Notes under the pieces: model-generated
Seen by the model: the letters and a program-made list of their open reading frames with translations, nothing else
What the model was told of the DNA's origin: nothing
The model's database searches: none
Part shown: positions 12,767-24,950 of the stretch, one piece after another
Layout of the letters: each line of letters begins with the position of its first letter
Numbering within the stretch: position 1 is the first letter of the stretch
Made by a program: the position numbers and the translations under genes
DNA from: Calcarisporiella thermophila CBS 279.70
Taxonomy: Eukaryota; Calcarisporiellomycota
Direction of reading: 5' to 3'
Length of the DNA: 64,000 nucleotides
NCBI RefSeq assembly: GCF_041956535.1
Contig: NW_027192194.1
Coordinates: 279,444 to 343,443 of the forward strand

Positions 12767-13133
12767 GTAAACCATTTTTTAAGGTCAAGAGGTGATAACT
12801 AAGCAGTGAAATCATGCTCGTAAATAGAAACCCGAAATACTTATACAACCCTCCATATAATATTTCATAACCAGTTACATCGCTCACTGAACCATATATT
12901 TATATATAATCTTATCTATAATCTAATCCCATCAATGGGACCAATTGTTATATATGAAGCTAATCACTCATATTTCATGCTTGCCAAAAAAAAAAAACTG
13001 ATTCTAAGGTAAAAACAAGTTTATTTCGAAATGAAGCTGTAGACACAGCTTGCAATATGAAAACAAGTGAATAGAAACTCACAAGGCTAAACAAAATGCA
13101 ATATAAGAGAAAAAGCGCGCCTGTAATTCAAAC
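12767..13133. other. Convergent 3' spacer
   Basis: AT-rich 3' flanks of EFR3 and the Zn2Cys6 gene, with TATATAA-like runs and an A-tract at about 12988. No gene seen. Confidence 0.4.
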
Positions 13134-16100
13134 TCAATCCTCATTCAATTTTGGCTGTGACTCTTGCCGTTGCTGGTGTGGTTTTTGTAATGGCTGAGGT
13201 TGCTGGCGTTGTTGTTGCTGTTGAAGATACTGTCTAAAAGTAGAGTTGTATGGATCCCACAAATCGAAATTTGTGCTCGCAATTGTCCCTGGAATATCGG
13301 CATCATATCTTGGAAACAGCGGATTTACCCATTGAGTCGCTGGTGTGGCGTGCGTTGATGGAGTTGAAGTAGGCTGTAGTGATGGTGCCATTGATATAGC
13401 TGAATCTACTGTTGGGAACATAAGCATCCCCAGACGCTCCATTGTTGCCGAAGTCAAAGCTGATTCTGGCTGAATTATTCCAGGATCAGCCGAGTATGAG
13501 TAATGACTACCTGGAAAATGTTGATGGTTTAAGGGTGAAATTGTAGTAGAAAAGGCAGTGGATCCAGGAGATCCATCCGATACTCGCTGCTGAGTTGTGT
13601 CGTGAAAGAGAGAGAAAGGGGAGAGTTTTGAAGCGTTAAAATCAGTGATAGAAGAGTGTGGTGATAAATCTGAGCTAGATGACTGAACTGCATCCAGCTG
13701 TATGGGAGTAAACTGTCCAGTTTTCAATGTTCCCTCATCATGGTCACGCTGATGGGCACGTTTGCGAGGTGGAGACCTGATCTCCTCTGAGCTACTCGAC
13801 TTTTCCCTTTCTTTTCTCTCCTTTTGCTCTCGTAGCGCCTTCTCTAGAAATGCTTTTGGATCAGACGTGTCATAAATCCATGATAGGTCATAATCGATCG
13901 GGCCTAGGTGAGATTCAACTTCGCGAGTTATTTTGCCAACCATCTCTTTATCGAACGATATATTGTTGACTCCGAGTGAGATTTTGAAGAAAACTATAAG
14001 TTCATCCTTCATGCAGGTGCACTCGAAATGCATAGAGAAGAGTATTAATTTAAGCATATTGGCCTTTGCTACAGGCATGTGGTATTCATCGCCGCTTGTC
14101 ATATTCGAGAGGAAAACAAAATAAAGAAGGCCGAACACGTGATTTATCATGAGGATCGGGTACGGGAAGCCTTTTTTGATCAAACTCTCTAATGCCTCCA
14201 TTGCTGCATTTGCAGCCGCTGATGAAGCATTTAATGAGCCCACTAGGAAAGTATTCTTGCCCTTATCCCCACGAACCATGAAGGAGTGATGCAACTGGAT
14301 TATAGTCTTACAATAATAAATTTGGAGTAATTCTACATTGCCAAGAAATTACACAGTTAATTAAATGCTAAAATCAATCCAAAATATTTATTCGCATACC
14401 AGCCCATGGAGATACCCCTTGATGAGGCTCAGCATTTACAAGGCTGAACCTTAGTTCGGAAGGTATTGTAGAATACCACTGGATAAGTGCATCAGCATGC
14501 TCCCGCAATAAAAGCTCTCTTGGCCCATAATCCATAATGCGACGTGATGAAGGTGAATAGAGAGTCTGGATGATCCGAGTGAGAATTTGATAAAGGCGTA
14601 CTAATTGGTTTAAGAATGTCATGGGCAGGTTTCGGCGAGTAGCTTTTGTGGGCGATGAAGATGTGCTCTTATTATCTTTCGGAGTATTCATACCAGAAGC
14701 AAGAAATTCATCGTCATCCGGCTCTTCTTCACCCACAAGATCGACATCACAATCTATTATAACCCCACCAAAAAAATTATTTTTGTAGTTGTCATAGAAA
14801 TGTGGAGCTCAAATTTCTACTTACGACTATCATGAATCAACAACGGACGCCCTGAAGCAGATGATATCTCACGATCGAAAACATAGCATATCCACCATAT
14901 GCCTGTAAATTAATAAAATAAACTGCGTTAAATATATAACGGATCGTATGAAATTTTCATGTAAAGACTCACGCTTTCGCAATTCACTTTCAGATCGTGA
15001 AATCTTCCATTTCGAAGAATCGCGATGCATTCCAAGCTCTTGGGCAATTCGAACGGCCTAAAAATTTAAAAAAATATTTTTAAATAAAATGTCAACAGGG
15101 TGTAGACTAGCGTGTATATACCAAACTCGAATAAAGATAGTTATTTTCTGGGTTATTTGCTAGCTGTGTATCTATCGTAAGCAGCAGCAACGCTTGAACT
15201 GTGCTAAGCTGTGGCTTTTCGAACGCGGTGTCGAGTAATTTTTTAACACGTTGGTAAAACACATCCGCCATGCCTTCCGATAACATTGGATATCGATTAA
15301 AGAGTCCCCCTTTGAAAACCGCTCTAACTGTGAGGGAGAATATGGCATTCATGAGAAATGGAGTTGGAGATGTAAGCTCTCCTCGATACTGTTTTAGAAA
15401 TCTGGGCTTAGAGATGATAGGCATATAAGGGTGAATATGTTCAAAATATCTAGTGAAGTTGTAATGGATATGAGCATCATATTATTCATATAAATCGAGT
15501 AAAAACAAAACCCTACGCTTCAATTAGTACATCTGATATCTCACGCGGTGGCAGTTCGTTTCTATATTCATCGTAAGATATCTCTGGCGGTTCTTCGATT
15601 ATTACAAAATTGTTTTCTGTTATTCGTCGTATATACAATTTTCCACCCTCCCTCGATGGCAAAGGCAACTCCAGCACGCCTTTTTTGTCGGTTCCACCCA
15701 AAAAACGCGATAATATTTCATTTCCGCTATCAATATAGCGGACAACTCCTTCCTCCAAATTCATCTCTTCCAGCTCGCTGGCCAATCCGTCCTCTTCATC
15801 TGCATCACAATCACCCGACTGCAAGGATGTTCCATCCTTCGTGTAATCCTGCGATATATCTTTATCATCATTTTTTGGTTCAGATGATGTCTTTGATTTT
15901 ATGGGATAGGAGGTGGATCCGTCAGTTAAATTCTTGCGCAGTTCGTTGAGAGATCCATCGTGAATATTGTCGCCAAGTCCGAATTCTGATCTAATTTTTT
16001 CCAAATCAGCTGCCGACATGTCTGATGGGATAGAATCCGCTGAGTCTTCTTGATTAATAAGCTTTTCCATGCGTTTGATTCTCGCTTCTAGCGCGTCCAT

Positions 16101-16384
16101 ATAACTAGTTTGTTACGAGTGGTAAGTGAATGTTTAGATCTCCTTGACAAACAAGATACGATCTACAAAAATTAAATGCACTCTAAAAAAACATACCCTT
16201 TGGGCGGTCCACGCTTTTTTGCTAGAGTTGTGAAGGTACAATCGAGTCCATACAAATGACAGTTGGAGCATTTCTCATTTCCGGCGGCATTGCACCGAAT
16301 CTTGCGTCGTCGGCACGCATCGCACGCACGAGTAATCCTGCTTCGCTTAGTTTTATTTGGGTCGTCTTCTTTGATGGGTTTCAT
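13134..16384 (-). CDS. Zn2Cys6 binuclear-cluster transcription factor
   Basis: Fungal DNA-binding transcription regulator of the nucleus. Seven exons on the minus strand, 16384-16197, 16104-15517, 15449-15122, 15057-14973, 14902-14825, 14753-14400 and 14332-13134, give 939 residues. The six-cysteine cluster is at the N-terminus: CDACRRRKIRC..(7)..CSNC..(6)..C. It is followed by KKRGPPKGYMDALEARIKRMEKL, the usual linker plus short coiled coil, which is created exactly across the first splice. The middle is the fungal-specific domain: AYFEHIHPYMPIISKPRFL, AVRIAQELGMHRD..KWKISRSESELRKRIWWICYVFDRE, GRPLLI. The C-terminus is Ser/Pro/Gln-rich with QQQQ runs, typical of an activation region. ATG 16384 is the likely start; an in-frame 16-codon N-terminal extension exists. 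Its regulon cannot be told from sequence. Confidence 0.9.
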
Positions 16385-17044
16385 GGATCGTGTTGGCCCA
16401 TCCAGTGTGTAATAAAAATTTACAATTCCCAATTAGAAATTATAACATATTATAAAGACAGTCGAAAACCTTTGTACTTGAATAGAGGGGGTATAGTGAA
16501 ACTTGCCGCAGCATACTTTGCCCATTCATTGATCCTGCTAAAAATAAAGATGTTAAATAATCTAAGGGACCTATTCGGTATTGCAAATGCTATTGACACA
16601 ATCGCCCCCATATCTAGACCAGTAAGTGAGTCCAACGTGTAACTCCAAGATATAATAAGCTTAGATGATATCGTATCTTTTTCCTTCACTGTGAATATTA
16701 GAGCCATATAACAGCTCGACGCTGCCTAACTAAATAAGTCACTTTGTCCCGAGATGGACGATCATCTGTTTCATTCTCAAAAACTCTTAATTTGGAAATT
16801 ACGGGACTACTGCGTTTTAAGAGCTGCAAACAGTTAAATTAGATAGCCGAGTGGGGGGAAAAAGTGCAGTTTGAATGGAAGAGGGAGGCAGAAAAACCTA
16901 ACAATGGAGCATTATATAAATAAATATACTAGAAATATAAGGAAATAATGCGATAGAAAGAGTAAGAGTAATAAAATTAATGAATAGCCCAGAAAACCAA
17001 TTGTAAACTAGAAAGCACAAAAAAATGAACGCAAGATGGTGTGA
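16385..17044. promoter_or_regulatory. Upstream region of the Zn2Cys6 gene, with a possible upstream ORF
   Basis: Tandem spacer between two minus-strand genes. A minus-strand open frame of 85 codons starts with ATG at 16707 and ends at 16450, before the regulator's ATG. It is hydrophobic and matches nothing I know. It may be a leader uORF or chance. Confidence 0.35.
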
Positions 17045-19001
17045 TTAGTTCCGCTTCGTTCCGAATTCAGTCAAACTGGCTCTAGATGGCCCCGGTGGCT
17101 CTGGTCCGTCGTAGTCAGAAAGCGGGATAAACTGGTCTATTGAGTGAGCATTATACGATCCGGGCGGAGCAGAGTCTCTCTTCGCCATGGCGTTGACGAA
17201 TATGGTGGCCTCCTCACTGTCTTTTTGATTTAGAGTAGGAAAAGATGGTGGCGTAGTGGGGGTGAGGGATTGTGCAGGCGGGGATGCGAAGTCTGAGGCA
17301 GAGTTTCGCTGCCTCCGCTGAAGCGATTGTTGCCTTGCAATTCGCATCTCCTGCACAAACTCTGATAAATCAAAGCCTTGGTTTGCATACTCATATACCC
17401 ACGCATATGCCTCCTCGTCCAACGAGAAGGAGCTTGCATTTGTACTGAGTGCCGAAGTAGCGGAGGCACGGTGTGGAGAGCGCAGGTGCGAGGGAGGGGA
17501 AAGCATCATATCTGTATTGCGATCATCCTTATATGTCACAGGTGAGGGGGGGGTAGGCAGCTCTGCTGCGGTGGGGGCCTTGTGAATCATCGTCCACGGG
17601 TGACTGGCGGTGGGTTGCTGAAAGTATGAATCACTCTCTTCCTCAACAGTCACGAGTGGATACACTGTAGAAGAGGAGGGGTGCGGGATCATACTGCTCC
17701 GAGAGTTGGGCAAGGACGAGCTCCTTTCGGTCCTTTGCCGGGCATACAAGGGGGGATTTGGCGCCTGAGCACCGAACGGCCGAAGTTGCTCGTCTTCTGG
17801 CGTCTTGCTTTCCCCCCATCGAGTTTGCACGAGCGAGTTTCCAGATGCGCCCGGATCGGAGTGGTATTCAAAGCGAGTCATACTATCCGCGTGCCTGCCC
17901 ACGCTCGGGTGACTGTCTATCACCACTTCTAAGGAGAGGGTGTTTCCGGGATACAGTATTATAAACATCAGAGGGGTCAGCAAGCAAAAGGCGAAGCTGC
18001 CTATATCCATGAACAGGTCTCGCAAGAGTCGTGCTACCAGCGGCGAGGCGGCAAAGCGAAGTATCGGAGTCGCCATCAAGATCCCGGGAATGAGGATTGC
18101 AGCAAGAACCCCAAGCACCAGGCCGGTCTGTCTTGCATATCCAAACAGCTCGCTCGACATCACTGTCATTGACCCATCCGCCGCCAGCGCGTCCATTGCA
18201 AGACGCCGCAGACGGAAAAGCGTGGACACGTGGAACACGATCAATAGCACAATTTGCCCACCAAAAAATGCGACGGTAGCTAAGAGTGAGGTGCGCCAGT
18301 TCACCAGGAAGAAGGTCGAGACGAGCACGGCGGGGCCGCTGATTAACGAAAGGAGACCATAGGCGAAGTAGATGGGAAATTCGACTCGCCGCCCAAAATC
18401 CTTCTCTTGGAAGCGTTCATGGATGTGCGTTGCCCAAAACGAGATCAGAATAAATAGGGAAGCAAAGATGAACGAGATAGCAACCACAGCAAGAAGCACG
18501 CCTATACGGGCAAAGTCCATGTTTTCTTCAGTCCAGGAATTCTATGAGAGACAGAGATTAAAGACTCAGAACTCGAAAGAGACGCGAGGGGGGGCGCAAC
18601 ATTTACCATTGGGCGAGTGAAAATGGACACGGTCGTGTTTCGCAGGGAGAATGCGGTGGAGTCCGAGTTACTATTAACAAACTGCACATCATCGGGGTTG
18701 AAATGCGGGAAAACAGCAACCAGCTGTTCATTCGTGGATGCTACAACTAAAAGAGCGTCGAATGCACAAAGGATGAGGACGGAGAACAAAAGAATCCATG
18801 AGATGAGGAGGCGGGTTTTATAGCGGGAATAGATAGACGGGAGGAGTCTTGCGAGGCCAACTGTGCTGTGGATACGCGTGAGAGACCAAAAAAATACGAA
18901 GAGATTCACTAGACTTCTCAGCAGAAGTATGCCTACACACAGTGGGTGGTTAGCTATAGGACGCTTGCATCTCGAAGGAGAGCATTACTTGGTGGCTGCA
19001 T
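17045..19001 (-). CDS. Multi-pass membrane protein of unknown function
   Basis: Model of three exons on the minus strand: 19001-18989 (tentative start), 18932-18607 and 18541-17045, 611 residues. The frame has at least seven hydrophobic spans: SLVNLFVFFWSL, LLISWILLFSVLILCAFDAL, IGVLLAVVAISFIFASLFIL, FAYGLLSLISGPAVLVSTFF, ATVAFFGGQIVLLIVF, TGLVLGVLAAILIPGILMA and IGSFAFCLLTPLMFIILY. A Ser/Pro-rich cytoplasmic-type tail of about 280 residues follows. The loop between spans 2 and 3 is polar with N-glycosylation sites. The seven-helix count and long tail recall receptor-like proteins, but no family motif was recognised. Base composition is clearly richer in G+C than most neighbours. The first 13-base exon and the ATG are the least certain part. 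Confidence 0.6.
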
Positions 19002-19481
19002 TGGTGGAGGGGACTGGCGAAGGGCGCATTGAGGGATGGGACAGGCGAGCAGAGCAAAGGGAGGGGTTGGTTTGCAGCACCCACGAGATTACTAAACAGC
19101 TAGGGACGAGGACGGTTGCGCTTGGAAAGGTGTATACACGTCAATAGATTAAGGAAAGAATGGCCAGCACTCCCCAGGACGGCGGAAAAAGGATAGACTA
19201 GAGTATAGAGAGATGGTTGTACCTGAATAAATTTGAATGTGTGCCACGCATTAATCTCACGAAGCTCCGACCGCACAGATTGGCTGCGCGAACAAGCCAT
19301 CTAAATATCATTTATTGTAGTGCACCCACCACGTTTCGAAGCGGCAGATTAAGGAAACTCTCTTTAATAAAAAGGTTCAACAGAAAGAAAAGCCAAACAA
19401 GATGCTCTGCCCACGAAGAAAAGAAGACTCAGGAAAATAAACCGCCTTTGTTCACCAGCCCCTGTGTTTTTTTGGTTTGTT
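19002..19481. other. Spacer between two minus-strand genes
   Basis: Holds the 5' flank of the membrane-protein gene and the 3' flank of SEC13. G+C drops again over about 19140-19460. Short open frames on both strands look like chance. Confidence 0.35.
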
Positions 19482-20811
19482 TTACGCATTGGCCTCCTCC
19501 AGCTCACTCACGCACTTCCATTCTCCCTCGAGCGTCTCCTTCCACAGCGTGACCTTGTTGTCTCCGCACGAGACCGCCAGCACGTTCCCTGCCAGAGACC
19601 AGCTCACGCGCCACACGACGTCCGGGAATTTTTCTGCGCGCAGCACCTTCTTCTGCCAACCCCCCGTGGGCCCGTCCTGGGTCCAAATGAGCACGGTTTT
19701 GTCCTGCGAGCAGCTAGCCAGGTAACTACGCGGGAGGCCAATATTGGGTGCCCATGCTACGTCACGCACCCAATCGACATGGCCATCGAGCACATCCTCC
19801 TCCTTCCAGGATTTCGAGTCTTCCCTATAAAAATATTAGGCCATGAATTGGAACACCAAAACACGAGCCGCGACAAATCCCCACTCACTTAAACGACCAT
19901 ATTTTGATCAGATTGTCACATCCAGCGGACGCAAACCGTTTAACCGAGTTGGCGTTGGGAGAAGCCCCAGTCACCTGTACCAGAGCGCCGGGGATTGTTG
20001 CAGGAGCCCACGTAACTGCATTGCATCCAATGGCATGGGCCTCAAAAACTGCACTATCCCACGTACCATCCTCTATAATATATGTTAACAACAGCGTAGT
20101 GTGCTTTTACACGTTCCAAACTTACCTTTAAGAGTAACTATAGACACCTTGCCATCTGAAGAGCCGCACGCGAGAATGCAGCCAAGCTCATGAGGCGCCC
20201 AGGCAACAGAGTTAACTGGAAAAAAATATACTATTGACATGGGAACATAATTGTGCAAAAATCATAATTGTATTACCAGATGCAGTGTGCACAACATGAT
20301 CCTTAACTCTGCTCCACGCTCCATTCTGTTCGCGCCAAATAAATACCTTCCCATCATATGAACACGATGCAAGCATATTGCCGAATTTGGGGTGCGCCCA
20401 AGAAACCTGCCAAACCGGGCCATCATGCCTTCAAGCCATTAAAAAATTAGTGTATAAATTCAATATGGTTACAAGTCAAAATTTCATGATAATTACCCAC
20501 GAAGAGTCTCGATTAGTCTGTGCCTTTCGCCATCAACTTCAAAGACGCGAATAGTGCGATCAGAAGATGCCGTGGCGAGTTTTTTCGAATAATAATCGAG
20601 CTGGGCATCATGCTAGAAAGTAATATGAAGAAAAAAAAAATCAACATGCAATATGAAGATCCATCTAGATGTTCGACCTACAATCATATCCTCGTGTTGA
20701 GTTTCCAGCACATGCTGCTGGCTTGTAACAGTTGCAGCCTAAAAACGTTTGATTGATAAATGTAAATTTCCAAGGAGAGTATTAACTAAATCTCTACCGA
20801 AAACATACCAT
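19482..20811 (-). CDS. SEC13: Sec13, WD40 subunit of COPII coat, nuclear pore and SEA complex
   Basis: Beta-propeller protein that pairs with Sec31 in COPII vesicle coats and with Nup145C in the nuclear pore. Seven exons on the minus strand, 20811-20809, 20738-20682, 20612-20497, 20428-20277, 20215-20126, 20072-19889 and 19824-19482, give 314 residues, a normal length. WD repeats are plain: [104 protein letters not shown] and [11 protein letters not shown]. The first exon is just the ATG: a good donor (GTATGTT) directly follows it, and the next exon continues [21 protein letters not shown]. The last exon lies in the GC-rich block while earlier exons are AT-rich. It faces RPB11 across a very short shared promoter. 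Confidence 0.95.
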
Positions 20812-20984
20812 ACTATATGCTTAGAGGAATAAACCGAGTCAAAGTGTAGTAAAAAAGAGATGAAACTATCTAGGGAAGCAAAAAAAAATCCTCACTAGTC
20901 GTAAGAGCTTGTTGTGGCTTAGCCTATTTTTTACATAGTGAATACAATAGTGTAGACTTTATATCTATCTCACATAAAAACAGG
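20812..20984. promoter_or_regulatory. Short bidirectional promoter SEC13/RPB11
   Basis: Only 173 bases separate the two start codons. It holds no clear TATA box for either gene, so a shared nucleosome-depleted region is likely. Confidence 0.45.
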
Positions 20985-21614
20985 ATGAATGCCCCCGATC
21001 GTTTTGAGCTATTTGTGCTTCCGGATGGAGTCAAGAAGTATTTGGCCACTAAATCATAGCAGAACGGGAAACAATCTGTGAACATTTACCAATTTTTCTA
21101 TTTCTCAGGGTAAATGTAGAATATGACCAAAAGATTTCCAATGCTGCATCATTCACGATCCAGAAAGAAGATCATACTCTCGGCAATTTATTAAGAGCGT
21201 AGGTGTCAGTAGGATTGAAGATCTTTAAAATTAAAAACTAAAACTTCTCTCTGCTGCTTTTTAGTCAACTCCTTAAAGATCCCAAGGTTCTTTTCGCTGG
21301 CTATAAAGTACCTCATCCTCTTGAACACTCTTTCACACTCCGTGTTCAAACAAAGGGGGATAGTTCACCACAAGAAGCGCTTCAGAGAGCGATCGAGAAG
21401 CTTATTAGGGAACTCGGTCATCTTAAAAATAGATTTGAAGTATATTATTATAAACTACCCTTCCCTAGGCTGGTAAAATATTGATTATTGATTATTTATC
21501 TGGTAGAATGATGTGGTGAGAGCACAGGCTTTCTCGTCTAGTAAAGAATCTGGAATTGGTGAAGTTGACTTGCAAGAAGACATGCATGCGCGGACCGTGG
21601 ATATGGATTTCTAG
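20985..21614 (+). CDS. RPB11: RNA polymerase II subunit Rpb11
   Basis: Small alpha-like assembly subunit that pairs with Rpb3 in RNA polymerase II. Four exons, 20985-21037, 21109-21198, 21265-21439 and 21507-21614, give 141 residues. The opening [19 protein letters not shown] and the alpha-motif [32 protein letters not shown] are diagnostic of Rpb11 rather than Rpc19. The C-terminus carries about 20 extra acidic residues ([13 protein letters not shown]) beyond the yeast length. Intron 1 has a weak donor (GTATTT), but the frame is certain from homology. Confidence 0.95.
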
Positions 21615-22745
21615 CTAGCGATACATCAATATGACTCAATGAGATGCAAAAATGACATGTCTCTATTATTTCAATCCTTTTCTCTTTCCTTAACCAGGCA
21701 AACTTAATTCTGCTAGATATTTTCTTGTAAATTTTTTATGTGAAATTAAAAAGAATTCCCATCTGAATACATCACGTATTTACAATCCAAAACAACTCAG
21801 CAGTGCCTCATTGACAAAGGTGATCATTAAATTAAGCAATATTCGCTTGATTCGATGTTACAAACTAAACTTAATCCACTAAAAAAAAAAAAAACGAATG
21901 CTGTACAATAGAAGGGGAGAAGATTTGATTAATTATCGATGTAGGCCTCTTCAAAATTAATTGAAAGATTTAATTGCGATTTCGTTTGACTTCTCTCTGC
22001 TCTTCTGATATATTCTATTCTCCTTGGATTCTCCTGGAAGCATATATAGCATATTATAGCATATTATATTTAAGTCCTGAGAATTCGTTTTATATAATTT
22101 TAACCATTTATGTCAATAGAAAATTACAACTAACCTTAGCTTATAGATCTGAAGAGATAGTTAAATATAGAAAACTAGCCTGTAACTTCGCTTTTGCAAA
22201 AGTTGTTAAACGTTAAATGTTCAATCACAACGTTACTTTCTTCATATATAGTAGCTATTAATCTTGTATTTTAATTTTACCTTGTTAAATAATATTCTGT
22301 CTTAATATACGAGTACATAATGCTTGGGAGGGCGCAGAAAATTTTGATACTAAATATGATATTGCTGGAAAAAAAAAGCAAAAAAATAATTTCAAATCAC
22401 CACGTTTACTTGGACCATTAAATGTTTTTTCTATCAAAATTAATCTAAATAACTGAAATTGATATGTGGATGCGTAATTAAAACACTGAACATGACAATC
22501 TATATAAAGAGAGAAGCTTGAAGAATCGCTTCTAGGAATAAAGCATTTCAAACTAAGAAACGATATTCCAAGTATGAAGATCCAAATCTTAACATTATAA
22601 GCCGATTCTAACCCCGCTTTCTGACGCGCCTATTGAAACATTAATAGCTTCAGTCAATTAAAAATAAAGCCGTATAAATCTCTACTACATTTCGCTTTTT
22701 CTTCTTGATATTCATCTCCCCCATGCTACAACCTATTTACTTGTA
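21615..22745. other. AT-rich spacer
   Basis: About 1.1 kb, strongly AT-rich, with an A14 run near 21880 and scattered TATA-like motifs near 22050. Short hydrophobic open frames (about 21974-22216 +) look like chance in this composition. Confidence 0.4.
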
Positions 22746-24832
22746 ATGCTACACGTAGGGATGCCTTTTCACCTGGATACACCAGCTGGTAATCTGACTG
22801 AAAATGCCATGTTTATTCAAAATCTCGAAAAAACCAATGCCATATTGTTTAGTAGATTTTAAGGACGCGATTCTCCTTGAGAAGAGTTCGTCCTCACCTC
22901 AATTTCTATCACCTTGCTCCAACTCCTCAACTTCCCATGAAAGGTAGGCGCCTGGTATATTCTTTTATATTTCGTTCTGAAATGACTACTCTTCGACTAC
23001 TATTAATAAGCAGTCAAATCGCAAATCATCTTTTCGACTACACCGCTCCAAATCTATCCAGTGCTCAATCACCAATCACAGCTTTTGATCTCCAACGGCA
23101 GTTTCCATGGGAATCACATATATCAAATCTGCAACAACTGCGCTGTAGTCCCATGCCAACATTAGAGAGTCAAGTTCCTCCCTTGTTGACTTCTCAGTTT
23201 ATTCCACCACAGTCATCAGTTAACAAATTGAACGAAATTAAACAAGAAATATATGACAAATTATCGCAACATGCATCGTAGGTGCATGCCCGTATTAACC
23301 CCAGGATTCTTAATATTAATCAATGCTATATAGGGGGTTGGTCGTGAGGGCAGAAATTGGCGCCTCTACCTCCATAAAGTCAATTGAAGGGCCAGTTTTC
23401 ACCACCTATCTTAATAATGGTATCCTATTTTTCTACTTGCTTCAGACTACAAGACCTAGATATTCACTATTACATGTTGAAATAGGGGAGGAGTACAGTT
23501 TATCTCTCAGCTCACAACTCCCATTTCCTCCTGAAACTGCTAAAGTGCGCACCATAGTGAAATTAACTTTCGATGATCCGAGTGATCGCAAAAATGAAGA
23601 ATTATATTGGGGGCGATTCTTCGAGCAACTTGAATCGCAAACAGAGGAAAAAGATCATATTTTTGATAATCAACTGGTGAAAGCTATTGACTTTGGGTGT
23701 AAGAGAAATTGGATCTGAATATAGACGCTAAATTTACTAGAATATTCTATACTTCCACTAGGTCAAACGAATGATATAGGAATAATAGACCGATATGTTC
23801 AAGCGTTCGACCGATTGTATTTCGAGTGGGATAATTCCGCACGTGTCACACTTAAATTTCTCACGACTTCGACTTCTTTTAACTCGCGAAAAGGTGTGCG
23901 GGGGAGAACTCAGCGTATCCAGCTGCTTCACCAATTTATTCATAAAAATGAGACTATAGTAGGTGAGGAGAAGAGTTTCGTACGAGTTCAGATATATACT
24001 GCTAATGTGGGTATTTCTGCACTGCTATATTTATATTAATGAAAATAACCGTCAAAATTCGCTGGACAGGGTTCAAACCGGAAACATAGAGAGGAAATCA
24101 AGAATCTCCTTGATCGTGGAAAATTACCTGAAGAACTGCTAATGCTTGTTAAACACACTATTAGCACGATATTTGCACAAAAACGTGAGACTGAGAAATA
24201 TCTGCATATAATTTTTTTCTTATCTAAATATACATCTACTTCGTTTCAATATAGAATTTCATGATTCCAACGGGTTCTTTGAAGACTCCTACGGACAGTT
24301 TCCTACCTCTTTTACTTCACGCTTACCCAAAGAGTTAATTACGATTCTTCCATCGCGTACAATTTTCACCAGCTGGTATCTTCCGCAAGCAGGAAGCCCC
24401 TACGATAATGATAAAATTCTGTCGCCGGTTCGTGATTACAAAATGATGTCTATAGATTTTAAAGCTCCAAACACTTGCCTTATGAAAAAACGTGATTGTG
24501 AAAATCACTTTTACGTTTGTCACTTGGGATCCATTGAAATGCATCACATCCAGCCGCTGGAGCCTTTGACGCTTTCAAATCTTATGTATCACATTATTGA
24601 AGCTCTATTTCATAAGCATTATCTACATTTGGCTGAACTCAACAGAGTGGAATTACAATGGCATGCTGACGGAGGTTGCACAGATAGGTGGACTTCAATG
24701 AGGGTATTGAGTGATGAGGATGTCGCTCTTGCTATTGAGATATTAGTAAAAGGACAAGTATTCGAGGTGGAAGCCAACGGCAATGCTGAATTGGGATTTA
24801 ACGTGATTTTTAGACAGAGGTGTCAGTCCTAA
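22746..24832 (+). CDS. Unidentified 566-residue protein
   Basis: Seven exons, 22746-22788, 22853-22943, 23014-23277, 23334-23698, 23762-24006, 24070-24184 and 24255-24832, join in one frame, so it is a real gene. It has no signal peptide or membrane span. Noticeable segments are NKLNEIKQEIYDKL, VRTIVKLTFDDPSD, DRYVQAFDRLYFEWDNSA, HREEIKNLLDRGKLPEELLM, TIFTSWYLPQAGSPY, LSNLMYHIIEALFHKHYLHL and a C-terminal block VLSDEDVALAIEILVKGQVF ending in VIFRQRCQS. The alternating strand/helix pattern suggests folded globular domains. I do not recognise the family. Intron 5 uses donor GTGGGT at 24007. The first two exons are the least certain. Convergent with the Topors gene 118 bases away. Confidence 0.7.
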
Positions 24833-24950
24833 TGATTAAACGTTTCATATTAGGTATTTCAATTATAGTTTATTATATCAGTAAATTTCCATCAATTGCA
24901 CACATTTAAATACAAATTAAGGATATAAAATTAAAAATGCCTTCGCCTAT

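Noticed and set aside
18502-18909. Start of the membrane protein at 18909
   Set aside because: The codon there is GTG, not ATG. The frame stays open upstream to a good acceptor at 18933-18934, so the gene begins farther 5'.
23414-23439. Possible 26-base GT..AG intron in the unidentified gene
   Set aside because: It is too short to splice, and reading through it keeps the frame open, while removing it creates a stop.
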